A DNA stretch of 64,000 nucleotides from Nostoc sp. FACHB-973 (GTDB lineage: Bacteria; Cyanobacteriota; Cyanobacteriia; Cyanobacteriales; Nostocaceae), in assembly GCF_014698115.1 (NCBI RefSeq), contig NZ_JACJSJ010000006.1:98537-162536 (forward strand). The letters run 5' to 3'. Both the position numbers and the translations under genes were made by a program. Each line of letters starts with the position of its first letter. Position 1 is the stretch's first letter. Positions 56,113 to 64,000 of this stretch are shown in pieces. The notes under the pieces are model-generated. The model had not been told where the DNA came from. It worked only from the letters and a program-made list of their open reading frames with translations, and did not search any database.

Positions 56113-56439
56113 AACTATAATTAATTGTCCTTGTTTCAAATACGGGGGTGAGTAAGTCTCCCGTTTCTCAGTTTACCTTTTTCAGCAAGAAGGGTCACAC
56201 TGAACCTAAAAGGTCACTGTTGAACTGCATCGGGCGTGAGTTGAGGATAGTCCTCTGACCAATGAGATGTCAAAAACCCTCAAGTGGATGAAGTTAGCCT
56301 GTGGACTGGTCTGAGTGCCGACTTCTCCACCAAACAGCACCAAAGTCAGGTTAGTAACAGTTATCTGGTATAGAAAGTTCTAGCCTTGGCTAACTTTGAG
56401 TGAGTCTCGCGTAACAGTTTGTAATATTATTCAATAGAT
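56113..56439. other. lysA-rimI intergenic region, possible structured RNA
   Basis: 327 bases free of the window's repeat families. Pairs visible by eye: GAGGATAGTCCTC (56243-56255), GACCA against TGGTC (56257/56307) and CACTGTT against AACAGT (56215/56356). The region is unlike the surrounding AT-rich spacers and could be a leader or small RNA; no known RNA family matched. Confidence 0.35.
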
Positions 56440-56961
56440 GTGATTTCATTAGACTTAGAAATTAAATCATTAAAAACAGAGCATCTGACTGCATTGCTGG
56501 AACTAGATCTAGCTTGTTTTGGTGGTCTGTGGACAATGGAGGCTTACCAACGAGAGTTGGACAGTCCCAATAGCGATCTGCTGGGTTTGTTTTCCCCTGT
56601 CTCTAGTTCCAGACTGCTGGGAATGGGTTGCTTTTGGTCAATTTTAGAAGAAGCTCACATTACAATTTTGGCGGTTCATCCCCAATATCAGCGCCAAGGT
56701 TTAGGACAGACTTTACTATATTCACTGATCAAAACAGCTTGCGATCGCGGTTTGGAGCGAGCTACTCTCGAAGTCCGAGCTTCCAACTTGGGGGCTATAT
56801 CTTTATATCAAAAATTTGGCTTCAAAACAGCAGGGCGCCGTCGGGGTTACTACCAAGATAACGGTGAAGATGCGCTCATTCTTTGGCTCCCAGACCTCCA
56901 ACACCCAAAATTTCAAGCCACTTTAGACCACTGGCATTCCATTGTTAATGGATCATTGTAG
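56440..56961 (+). CDS. rimI: ribosomal-protein-alanine N-acetyltransferase
   Basis: GNAT acetyltransferase of 173 aa that acetylates ribosomal protein N-termini (S18 in E. coli). The acetyl-CoA motif HPQYQRQGLGQTLLYSLIKT (20 residues) and LEVRASNLGAISLYQKFGFK are complete, and the ending YYQDNGEDALILWLPD is typical of RimI. GTG start at 56440. Divergent from lysA. Confidence 0.9.
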   Translation: MISLDLEIKSLKTEHLTALLELDLACFGGLWTMEAYQRELDSPNSDLLGLFSPVSSSRLLGMGCFWSILEEAHITILAVHPQYQRQGLGQTLLYSLIKTACDRGLERATLEVRASNLGAISLYQKFGFKTAGRRRGYYQDNGEDALILWLPDLQHPKFQATLDHWHSIVNGSL

Positions 56962-57532
56962 ATATTTTCGATGCCTGACCGAATTTTAGATTTTAAATTT
57001 TGGATTTTGGATTGAAGTGAAGATTCTTGCATCCAAAATTTCAAAAGGTATCAGAGCAAGCGAATTTATACTCGCTCCGCGAGAAGCAAGCTACGTGGAA
57101 TAAATCCAAAATCTAAAATTACTTGACTTGCCCCTGAATTGATTGCTGGGGTCAATCTAAAATCTAAAATCTAAAATCCAAAATTGTCTGACGCTGCTGC
57201 TAAGGCATCCTACCAAACCAGCGCTCAACTCAATTCCATAGATATATTAAGCGATCGCCCTTATATTATCATCGTTTGATGACAATATAAGGGCGATCGC
57301 TATATCAATAACTCTTGCAAAAATCTGTCAAAGATTACTGCCGAGTATCAAGGGAACACACTAAAAACTTACCATTAAATTTTCTCATTAATCAGTCAAA
57401 CAATTTTGGATTTTGGATTTTGGATTTTGGATTTATTTGACCTGCAACGGGTGTTAGCGTAGCGGGATGTTAGTCCGGCATGAAGCAAAAAAATCTAAAA
57501 TCTAAAATTTAAAATCTAAAATTGGCTCAACT
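56962..57532. repeat. 571-base region of mixed repeats
   Basis: TTTTGGATTTTGGATT and AATCCAAAATCTAAAATC units (56985-57015, 57105-57185, 57400-57430, 57490-57530). GCGATCGCCC palindromes flank a hairpin ATATTATCATCGTTTGATGA (57250-57300). Interspersed repeat fragments (CTCGCTCCGCGAGAAGCAAG and GTTAGCGTAGCGGGATGTTA) are also present. No gene recognised. Confidence 0.6.
57251..57302. repeat. long inverted repeat with HIP1 ends
   Basis: AGCGATCGCCCTTATATTATC is mirrored by GATAATATAAGGGCGATCGCT except around the loop ATCGTTTGAT (given in pieces). About 20 paired bases, so it could be a cruciform or hairpin. Confidence 0.7.
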
Positions 57533-58189
57533 TCAGCAAAACTTGGAATTAACCATTGGTACTTCCCTGAAACTCTCTGGTTGTGGTTCTAAACCCTTGT
57601 CAGCAAAATGCTTATTCATCAGCGCCGGGACTTGTGGTGCTTGAATGTGGCTGTAGCGGGTTTTATCGGGCATAACTAGATTTGGCCCGGCTTTGCAGTT
57701 TTTCATACAACCAGTGCCCTTGATTGTAACTTGGTCTTCTAAACCGCGATCGCTCAAAGCAGCCTCCAAAGCCTGACAAACGGCTTTACCACCGCGTTTC
57801 ATGCAATCAGACTTTTGACACACCAAAATAGTTGCTTTCGTCTTCGCTGGTTTTACCTTGGCATTATCAATTGATGGTGGTTCTTGTGGTGCAGCGATAG
57901 TTTTAACTGTCGCCATTTCCGAACGCGCCGCCATCACACGTTCAGCTTTGAGTGTAACCTTGTCTTTTTTTATATCGTATTGTTTATAACCAACAACTTG
58001 TAGCCAAGTACCTGGTGATAGCCGCAAATCAAAAGCAGCCCGTAAATGCTTAGCGAGTTTAACGTAGCATTCACCCTCATGAGTCCCCAGCAGTAAACCT
58101 TTGAGCTTATACCCATCTTTAATAACAAAATCTATAAATCTGCCCTCAAGGCAAAATTCTGATACTTCCAGACTGTGACATGCACCCAT
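57533..58189 (-). CDS. (2Fe-2S) ferredoxin-domain protein
   Basis: 218 aa. The C-terminal half (about 119-205) is a thioredoxin-fold 2Fe-2S domain with four cysteines: CQKSDCMKRGG (two) and GTGCMKNCKAGPNLV (two). The N-terminal half (about 10-85) is a separate beta-rich domain (GYKLKGLLLGTHEGECYVKL). Such proteins resemble the small subunit of NADH dehydrogenases and bacterial 2Fe-2S shuttles. ATG at 58189. A small 102-aa gene follows upstream on the same strand. Confidence 0.88.
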   Translation of the reverse strand: MGACHSLEVSEFCLEGRFIDFVIKDGYKLKGLLLGTHEGECYVKLAKHLRAAFDLRLSPGTWLQVVGYKQYDIKKDKVTLKAERVMAARSEMATVKTIAAPQEPPSIDNAKVKPAKTKATILVCQKSDCMKRGGKAVCQALEAALSDRGLEDQVTIKGTGCMKNCKAGPNLVMPDKTRYSHIQAPQVPALMNKHFADKGLEPQPESFREVPMVNSKFC

Positions 58190-58266
58190 TTTTTAACTTC
58201 CTCTTAACTAATACAAGCTATCTACAGTGATACTTTCAGCACCGGGTTGAAAATTGGCGATGTAGA

Positions 58267-58575
58267 TTAGAACTTTTGGTAACGACTTTTCCAGCAGCAT
58301 TCAAGAGTCCAAATCTGGTCTTGACGAGAGGCTGTGAATCGCCGTATCACACTCCAAAGTTGAACAGCCGCAGTAGCAGAGCTAATTTCAACTTGTAGTG
58401 GCTGATTAGTCAGACAACTACAGGGAATATCTAACTCCTTTAGGCGTTGATAGACTTGCCATCGGTCTGCCCAATTCACCACTACAACGTGCTTGCTTTC
58501 TATTTCTGAACTAAACGATTTCAAGAGAATTGCCCTCAAAATGCAACAAACTTGCAGCAAATACCGCGATTTCAT
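58267..58575 (-). CDS. conserved-looking 102-aa protein of unknown function
   Basis: 102 aa, ATG at 58575. Cys-rich at the start (SRYLLQVCCILRAILLKSF) with a soluble core (VVVVNWADRWQVYQRLKELD, PCSCLTNQPLQVEIS) and an amphipathic end (LWSVIRRFTASRQDQIWTLE). I recall similar small proteins near ferredoxin-like genes in filamentous cyanobacteria but cannot name a family. It lies 77 bases upstream of the 2Fe-2S protein gene on the same strand, so the two may form an operon. Confidence 0.62.
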   Translation of the reverse strand: MKSRYLLQVCCILRAILLKSFSSEIESKHVVVVNWADRWQVYQRLKELDIPCSCLTNQPLQVEISSATAAVQLWSVIRRFTASRQDQIWTLECCWKSRYQKF

Positions 58576-58669
58576 TTCTGACTTTTGAAAGTCTTAAGAG
58601 TTTAGCCTCTTAAAACCAGCATACCTTAAGTGCAAACAATTCTCATTAACTTTGAAAAAAAATAATTAC

Positions 58670-58797
58670 TGGGCATGGGGCATTGGGCATTGGGCATGGG
58701 TTATTTCTCCCCCTGCCTCCCCTGCCTCCCCTGCCTCCCCTGCCTCCCCTGCCTCCCCTGCCTCCCCTGCTCCCTCATCTCCCCCACTCCCCTTCAC
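58670..58797. repeat. STRR (GGGCATT / CCTGCCTCC)
   Basis: GGGCATTGGGCATTGGGCAT units, then about seven copies of CCTGCCTCC-type nonamers to 58780. The nearby open frame encodes only the repeat (PASPASPASPA) and is not called. Confidence 0.85.
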
Positions 58798-58947
58798 ATT
58801 ATTCAACGAACAAATAAACTGGAGAATTTTTGTAGCCTACAATTCAAAATTTAGTCATAGAGAATAGGCCTTGCCATTATTGTGAAAATGTTAATATATA
58901 AAGACTAAGCAGTTAAAAACTGTAACTGCTAAAGAGCGAGGAGAACA

Positions 58948-59502
58948 ATGTCTGAAACGCAAACTTTGTTACGAAATTTTGGTCATGTATATGACAATCC
59001 CGTACTTTTGGATCACAGCGTAACTGCCCCAGTTACCGAAGGATTCAACGTTGTATTAGCTAGTTTCCAGGCACTTTACTTGCAGTACCAAAAACATCAT
59101 TTTGTAGTTGAAGGTGCAGAATTTTACTCTCTGCATGAGTTTTTTAACGAAAGCTACAAAGAAGTACAAGACCACATCCATGAAATTGGAGAGCGCTTGG
59201 ATGGACTGGGTGGTGTGCCAGTTGCAACCTTCAGCAAACTAGCAGAATTAACTTGTTTTGAACAAGAATCCGAAGGCGTATATTCCGCCCGCCAAATGGT
59301 AGAAAATGACCTAGCTGCCGAACAAGCAATCATTGGCGTAATTCGTCGCCAAGCTGCTCAGGCAGAGAGTCTAGGCGATCGGGGCACACGCTATCTCTAC
59401 GAAAAGATTTTGTTAAAAACTGAGGAACGTGCTTATCATTTATCTCACTTCCTCGCCAAAGACAGCTTAACCTTAGGGTTTGTCCAAGCTGCTCAAAGCT
59501 AA
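58948..59502 (+). CDS. dps: Dps-family ferritin-like protein with altered ferroxidase site
   Basis: 184 aa mini-ferritin that stores iron and removes peroxide. The ferroxidase region is read as [20 protein letters not shown] and [10 protein letters not shown]51, H63 and E82 match E. coli Dps numbering, but D67 is N and D78 is H. Cyanobacterial Dps proteins with His-rich centres are known (for example NpDps4, from memory). ATG with AGCGAGGAGAACA upstream. It ends before a strong terminator. Confidence 0.93.
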   Translation: MSETQTLLRNFGHVYDNPVLLDHSVTAPVTEGFNVVLASFQALYLQYQKHHFVVEGAEFYSLHEFFNESYKEVQDHIHEIGERLDGLGGVPVATFSKLAELTCFEQESEGVYSARQMVENDLAAEQAIIGVIRRQAAQAESLGDRGTRYLYEKILLKTEERAYHLSHFLAKDSLTLGFVQAAQS

Positions 59503-59574
59503 AACTCTCATAATCTAGATTTTTCTACCTAGACCAAAAGAAAAAGTCTGTCGCATTAACTCTTAAAATATTAT

Positions 59575-59619
59575 AAAAAATGGCAGAGAGTAGTATATCT
59601 ATTTCTCTGCCATTTTTAA
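59575..59619 (+). terminator. rho-independent terminator after dps
   Basis: AAAAAATGGCAGAGA pairs with TCTCTGCCATTTTTA around a 15-base loop, followed by a T-run. Confidence 0.9.
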
Positions 59620-59844
59620 TCTAAGTCAACATATTTACATCATATTTAACATTGAAAATATTTAGCAATTAGTTAGCTAATGTAGATTATGATCTCAGTA
59701 ATGTATTTGTCTTAAATAAACAGACAGATATCTGCCGCAGAAAATCAGTATTTGTTGAAAATTCTCATAAAATTAAATAAAAAATCTTTGCAAGAGACAG
59801 AAAAAATTTAGCATCACAATTCAATAAAATTAGAAATACAAAAT
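59620..59844. other. AT-rich region before the NRPS repeat
   Basis: 225 bases of AT-rich, repeat-free DNA. No gene. It may carry the promoter of the NRPS gene. Confidence 0.4.
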
Positions 59845-60046
59845 AGGGATTGGGGACTGGGGATTGGGGATTGGGGATTGGATATTGGGTACTGAGAAAC
59901 TATTCCTAAATATTTATTTCCTAGTCCCCAGTCCCCAATCCCTAGTCCCTAGTCCCTAGTCCCCAGTCCCCAGTCCCCAGTCCCCATTCCCCAGTCCCCA
60001 GTCCCCAGTCCCCATTCCCCAATCCCCAATCCCCAATCCCTAAATT
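59845..60046. repeat. STRR hairpin before the NRPS gene
   Basis: GGGGATTGGGGACTGGGGAT units on the left (59846-59890) and a long series of CCCCAGT/CCCTAGT on the right (59930-60043), ending five bases before the ATG. Confidence 0.88.
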
Positions 60047-60049
60047 AAC

Positions 60050-63000
60050 ATGAGCAACATTACAGAAATTCCTTACTTAAAAATTTTAGAACAGGTTCAG
60101 CAAACCCCTGAAGCTATAGCTGTCTTACATGGGGAAACTAAACTTACTTACGCCCAATTGCATCGCCTCTCCAATCAAGTTGCCAATTATTTGCAAACTC
60201 AAGGTGTAGGGCCGAACACTTTAGTAGGCATCATGACACAGCGCGGCCCTAGTATGCTAATTGGAATTTTGGGTATCCTCAAAGCTGGTGGTGCTTATGT
60301 TCCCCTTGACCCTTCCTATCCAGGAGAACGCATCCGTTACATCCTTGAACATGCCAAAATTGGTACTTTGTTGACTGAGTACCAAGTAACTAGTAAACTC
60401 GCAGAATGCTTGGATGCGACCTTGCCATTGCATACCGTAATGTTCTTAGATGATGGCGAAACGTTCCAGCCCAACCAAGAATTATGCCTCATCAGTAAAA
60501 ATACTTGGTCTACTTTCTCAGACCAAGACCCATCTTATACCAACGATCCCGATGATTTAATGACGGTTCTATATACTTCTGGTTCTACTGGTCGCCCTAA
60601 AGGTGTCATGCTCAACCATCAAGGCTATATGAATCGCCTCAAATGGATGCAAGATACTTTCCAGCTAAAACCAGGAGACCGAGTTGCCCAGAAAACATCA
60701 TTCTGTTTCGACATCTCGGTTTGGGAACTCTTTTGGACATTAATGGAAGGAGCTACTATTTGCCCCATAGAAAGGGAAATCGTCATCAATCCTTGGGAAT
60801 TCGCTCAGTGGATCGAAGATACCCAAATCAATGTCATGCATTTCGTGCCTTCATTGTTTGGGGAATTTATCAGTGCTTTGGAAGATGAATCTTGGGAATT
60901 TCCTGACTTGCGCTGGTTAATTTTTAGTGGTGAAGCTTTACCTTTACCTTTTATCCAACGTTGGATTGATAAGTATGGAACGAGTACTGGGTTAGCAAAC
61001 CTATATGGCCCAACTGAAGCATCTATCGATGTGACTGCACATATCATCGAGGAACGCCCTGATGAACAAGTTACTAATCAAATTCCTATTGGCAAAGCCA
61101 TTGATAATGTCTACATCAAAATTTTAGATGAACAAATGCAGCCGGTGACAGCTGGGCAATTAGGAGAACTTTGGATTGGCGGTGTACAACTCGCCAAGGG
61201 TTACTTGAACGATTTGCAACGCACATCAGAAGCTTTTCGCCCAAATCCTTTTCCCCAAATTCCTGGAGAGTATCTTTATCGAACTGGTGATTTGGCTAAA
61301 GAACTGCCAGACGGTAGTTTTGAATATCATGGACGTATCGACCACCAAGTTAAAATCCGGGGTTTTCGCGTAGAACTGGGAGAAATCGAGAGCGTTCTCA
61401 ATACTCACCCAGCAGTGCGCGAGGCGGCAGTTTTGGCTGTGGATTACGGGGCGGGGCAGAAAAGATTAGTAGCTTGGTTGTCTGGAAACAAAGTAGATAA
61501 TCGCCAAATCAAGGAACATCTCTCTCGTCTACTGCCTGATTACATGATTCCTCAACGTCTGGAATGGCTGCCTAGTCTGCCTAAGAATCATAATGGCAAG
61601 TTGGATCGTAAAGCTTTAGTGACACCGCAACCGCAGAGTCAGTCACAACAAAAGCAGGAACAAAGCAAAGCAGAAAACACAAACCTGTTGACGATCGATC
61701 CCAAGCAAGGGTCACAGCCCCCCGATTCCGTTGAAGAAGCATCGACATCGCCTTCTCTGCCTACCTTGCCACTAGGACCGGCTCAACGCTGGCTAGTGAG
61801 CTACTTTGATGCTCCTTATCAGTGGATGGGGTACACACGATTTCGCTACTGCCAACCTTTGAATCTGGACGTTTTCAACAAAGCCCTCAACTTTATGGTG
61901 GCACGTCATCCTGCCATGCGTACTGTGTTTATCCAACGCGATGGACAATGGCAGCAGCAAATCATGGGTCTGGAACAGCAATTGACTGTAGACTTTTTTG
62001 ATGGTAGTCAAATTACACCCACCCAGCGCGATGCAGAAATTCGCTCTCGGATACAGGAAGCCAGTCAAGAACTGCGCCTCGATCGCTGGCCGCTATTAGC
62101 GACAATCGTAGTCAAGATTGATGAATCATGCTACGACATTGCAATGATTGCACACCACATAATCGCTGATATGCTAAGTACAACTGTGCTATTCCGGGAA
62201 CTCTGGCAAGCTTATAACCAAATTTTGCTAGGTGGTGTGCCTAGCTTTGAAAATCCCTCCCCACCGTCCTATACAGATTTTGTGCGTCTGCTGGTGGAAC
62301 AAGACAAAGGTGAAGCTTTAGCAAGTCATGTTGATTACTGGAAATCTCAATTTCCTTCTCGGCAATATGCGTTTCATGTTCCCTTTGACCATATCAAGGG
62401 AGCTAACATTGAAGCTTCTGCCGCTAGTGAACGATTCACTCTCAGCAAAAGTCAAAGCGATACGCTATTACGCAAAGTCAAACAGCACTATGGTTGTAAT
62501 TTGTATACTCTTTTACTTGCCCCTTTATACCAGCTGATGGCTGTTTGGTGTGGCACTTCTTGGGTAGTGGTGAGCCATCGCAGCCACGGCAGGGATGTGG
62601 ATGATAATCATGTATTCTGGGAAAGCATTGGGAATTTTGCTGTGAATTACCCTGTTGGGGTGATGATAGAGTACAAGGAAAAGTGGGAAAAAACCATTAA
62701 GCATATCAAAGATAAATTTGAGGAATTGCCGATGAACGGCACTACTTTTGATTGGATAAGCGATCGCTTGCCTAACCATATTTATCCTGATGCTAATGTG
62801 ACTTCCCTACGAGCCAATTATTTGGGAAATCGCACCCAACCGAAGTTTGAGTTTTTTGAGTTTATCGAAGAAGACCGCGATCGGCGTTTGTCTCCTCCTG
62901 AACAAAAACGCACGACTTTGCTAGAGTTTTTCTTTTACATTATGGATGGCAGTTTCTATTTAGAAATCGAATACTCTCGCAATTTTCATCTGCCTGCAAC

Positions 63001-63094
63001 CATCAACCAACTCGGCGAACAATACTTGGAGCTTATGCGTGATCTACTTGCAGTCACATCTCCAGTGGAAGAAGGCATTCAGCACGGTAAATAA
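60050..63094 (+). CDS. NRPS protein: adenylation plus condensation domain, no carrier
   Basis: 1014 aa. The adenylation domain covers about residues 1-525 with all core motifs: TSGSTGRPKGV (A3, from 176), CFDISVWELF (A4), NLYGPTEASID (A5), YRTGDLA (A7), KIRGFRVELGEIE (A8) and NHNGKLDRKAL (A10). By eye the substrate code is DIWHISLIDK, close to serine codes. A Q/E/K-rich linker (525-570) leads to a condensation domain (about 575-1005) with active-site HHIIAD (H702-H703, D707). No carrier domain with a GGxS site lies between or after them. The acceptor must come from a separate protein. Product unknown. Confidence 0.88.
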   Translation: MSNITEIPYLKILEQVQQTPEAIAVLHGETKLTYAQLHRLSNQVANYLQTQGVGPNTLVGIMTQRGPSMLIGILGILKAGGAYVPLDPSYPGERIRYILEHAKIGTLLTEYQVTSKLAECLDATLPLHTVMFLDDGETFQPNQELCLISKNTWSTFSDQDPSYTNDPDDLMTVLYTSGSTGRPKGVMLNHQGYMNRLKWMQDTFQLKPGDRVAQKTSFCFDISVWELFWTLMEGATICPIEREIVINPWEFAQWIEDTQINVMHFVPSLFGEFISALEDESWEFPDLRWLIFSGEALPLPFIQRWIDKYGTSTGLANLYGPTEASIDVTAHIIEERPDEQVTNQIPIGKAIDNVYIKILDEQMQPVTAGQLGELWIGGVQLAKGYLNDLQRTSEAFRPNPFPQIPGEYLYRTGDLAKELPDGSFEYHGRIDHQVKIRGFRVELGEIESVLNTHPAVREAAVLAVDYGAGQKRLVAWLSGNKVDNRQIKEHLSRLLPDYMIPQRLEWLPSLPKNHNGKLDRKALVTPQPQSQSQQKQEQSKAENTNLLTIDPKQGSQPPDSVEEASTSPSLPTLPLGPAQRWLVSYFDAPYQWMGYTRFRYCQPLNLDVFNKALNFMVARHPAMRTVFIQRDGQWQQQIMGLEQQLTVDFFDGSQITPTQRDAEIRSRIQEASQELRLDRWPLLATIVVKIDESCYDIAMIAHHIIADMLSTTVLFRELWQAYNQILLGGVPSFENPSPPSYTDFVRLLVEQDKGEALASHVDYWKSQFPSRQYAFHVPFDHIKGANIEASAASERFTLSKSQSDTLLRKVKQHYGCNLYTLLLAPLYQLMAVWCGTSWVVVSHRSHGRDVDDNHVFWESIGNFAVNYPVGVMIEYKEKWEKTIKHIKDKFEELPMNGTTFDWISDRLPNHIYPDANVTSLRANYLGNRTQPKFEFFEFIEEDRDRRLSPPEQKRTTLLEFFFYIMDGSFYLEIEYSRNFHLPATINQLGEQYLELMRDLLAVTSPVEEGIQHGK

Positions 63095-63130
63095 TATCGT
63101 GTTCGGTTAAAGACTTATCATTAAGACAGC

Positions 63131-63165
63131 AGGGGGCAGGGAGCAGGGAGCAGGGGGAAAGAGGG
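63131..63165. repeat. GGGAGCA heptamers
   Basis: GGGGGCAGGGAGCAGGGAGC units, a short STRR downstream of the NRPS gene. Confidence 0.7.
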
Positions 63166-63289
63166 TTTCCTGATTTTTCAACAGATGCGGGAATTATAAC
63201 TAAATTAGGCGAACATGATATAATCCCATGCGATAACGGTATCGATGCCGTGAAAAGTCAGGTACACCAGAACGGATGAAAATGTGATG

Positions 63290-63330
63290 GTAGAGTCGAT
63301 GGGGGCTATTACGTCCCGCACCTCTCTGTT
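63290..63330 (-). ncRNA. group II intron domain VI-like hairpin
   Basis: Read on the minus strand, GAG-GGTG-GGG pairs with CCC-CATC-CTC around CGTAATAGC. It directly follows the domain V-like hairpin, as domain VI does. Approximate fold by eye. Confidence 0.45.
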
Positions 63331-63363
63331 AAATCTGGACGTGCGTATTTATACGCGTCCAGC
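63331..63363 (-). ncRNA. group II intron domain V-like hairpin
   Basis: Minus strand: AGC, then TGGACG pairing with CGTCCA, inner CGTA pairing with TACG, a two-base CA bulge on the 3' side and a TAAA loop. The AGC start and bulged, short, roughly 34-base hairpin are the domain V hallmark, although the usual GNRA loop is changed. It sits about 12 bases after the maturase-type ORF stop. Confidence 0.65.
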
Positions 63364-63374
63364 TTACGATATTC

Positions 63375-63785
63375 TTAGGTTGCCCTTATGCCCATATGGG
63401 TGTAATCATGACAGGACTCGTGTATTGCTAGAAGATTTTTAGTTTTCCAGTTGCTATGATTACCGTCAATGTGGTGTAAGTGTACTCGTTCTTCGCTTGT
63501 AAACTTCATCCCACAATGCCCATATGTATGGTTTTGCTTCTTTAAAGCTCTAGAGGTTTGACCATCATATAACTTACTGTTGCGTTGGCTCCAGTAGGTT
63601 AAGTCTCCATCGTAAGGCGATTTCTCACCTTGGACGTTAATGTGTTTGTTCTCGGAGTAAGGAACTGCTGGAAACGCTTTTTCTATCAACTTAGTTGTTG
63701 ATTTTTGCGTCAACTTTGACTCCTGATTAAATACTTTCCAAGCTCTGTCATGTATGAACCGAAAGGAAAACCTTGAGGCATCCAT
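63375..63785 (-). pseudogene. C-terminal fragment of a group II intron protein (HNH domain)
   Basis: 136 codons with an intact HNH-type end: HCGMKFTSEERVHLHHIDGN and WKTKNLLAIHESCHDYTHM (Cys, His-His, Asn and His-x3-His positions). The preceding GEKSPYDGDLTYWSQRNSKL stretch is typical of the linker in group II intron reverse transcriptase/maturases. The reverse transcriptase and X domains are missing; the first 60 codons look like a degenerate remainder (FSFRFIHDRAWKVFNQE). Together with the domain V hairpin downstream, this is a truncated intron. Confidence 0.75.
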
Positions 63786-64000
63786 CTTACAGAATCTATG
63801 GTAGTTTCTCCATCCCCTAACTATCGGTGCTAGCTTTGAGGCTTTAACCTTATACCAATTTTATATGAAGCTGCATATAATAGAGAACAGGACTTACGCA
63901 ACTGGCACAAATAGCGGGCGGGGTGTAGCTCCGCCACGCAACAATTTAAATCAAACCAAGCACATAGGAACACTTGGGCGTTTTAGTTGCTGAATTAAAT
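63786..64000. other. end of window, repeat start
   Basis: No gene. At 63893 begins AGGACTTACGCAACTGGCAC, the left end of a MITE like the one at 22861, running off the window. GCGGGCGGGGTGTAGCTCCG (63913-63932) is part of it. Confidence 0.5.

Noticed and set aside
56155..56439. Lysine riboswitch before lysA
   Set aside because: The conserved core of the L-box is not recognisable by eye on the strand leading into lysA.
58652..58867. 71-codon frame with PASPASPASPA
   Set aside because: It is made of the CCTGCCTCC tandem repeat and GGGCATT heptamers; no conserved start or flanking protein sequence.

Overview
The window comes from a filamentous, heterocyst-forming cyanobacterium, most likely Nostoc or a close relative. 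The evidence is frequent HIP1 octamers (GCGATCGC), abundant heptanucleotide tandem repeats (STRRs) between genes, a cyanophycin cphB-cphA pair, an adjacent flavodiiron flv3-flv1 pair arranged like the heterocyst-type genes, a cobalamin gene, a Tat component, a PEP-CTERM protein, and many TTG/GTG starts. No rRNA, tRNA, CRISPR array or replication origin was recognised.

Layout. 0-8 kb: housekeeping genes (malQ, a RodZ-like protein, a pseudouridine synthase, cdsA, cbiT, a Ser/Thr kinase, tatA). 8-12.1 kb: cyanophycin synthetase and cyanophycinase on the minus strand. 12.8-21.9 kb: trmD, ispF, a peptide-binding lipoprotein, a larB/cpmA homologue, argH, a Nudix hydrolase and an alpha/beta hydrolase. 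22-25.7 kb: a PEP-CTERM protein, an exported amidohydrolase and coaX. 25.8-29.3 kb: flv3 and flv1. 29.6-31.6 kb: a probable restriction-modification pair, an adenine methylase overlapping a SacI-like endonuclease gene. 32.5-38.4 kb: accessory DNA with a DUF1815-like gene, a TPR-CHAT caspase-like protein, a thioesterase, an ISAs1 transposase relic and a VapBC-type pair. 38.7-46 kb: dxr, a PIG-V-like protein, two overlapping EamA transporters, a BamE-like protein and an M28 peptidase. 46-51 kb: dnaK, dnaJ, a Phd/ParE module with a frameshifted toxin, a membrane J-protein and a DUF3143 protein. 51-56 kb: a DUF4157 (eCIS-core-like) protein with an apparent internal deletion, an antitoxin-like remnant, then lysA, cdaA and uppS. 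56-64 kb: rimI, a 2Fe-2S protein, a Dps with an altered ferroxidase centre, an NRPS protein with A and C domains but no carrier domain, and a degraded group II intron.

Working together. cphB/cphA store and mobilise nitrogen and argH supplies arginine, a cyanophycin precursor. flv3/flv1 and Dps protect against oxygen and peroxide. dxr, ispF and uppS belong to isoprenoid metabolism. cdaA and lysA relate to wall and osmotic control.

The most unusual signal is how repeats and proteins interact. One interspersed repeat family (GCGATGYCT...TCTACGC) lies in frame inside three protein genes: the kinase catalytic loop, the CHAT protein N-terminus and a signal peptide. AATTCAG-type heptamers supply C-terminal tails to two unrelated proteins. 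A 21-bp tandem repeat encodes a heptapeptide array. argH is flanked by inverted copies of a repeat with a shared core. I did not find a clearly new multi-gene system. The best candidates for new biology are these repeat captures, the carrier-less A-C NRPS protein, and the methylase/endonuclease pair.
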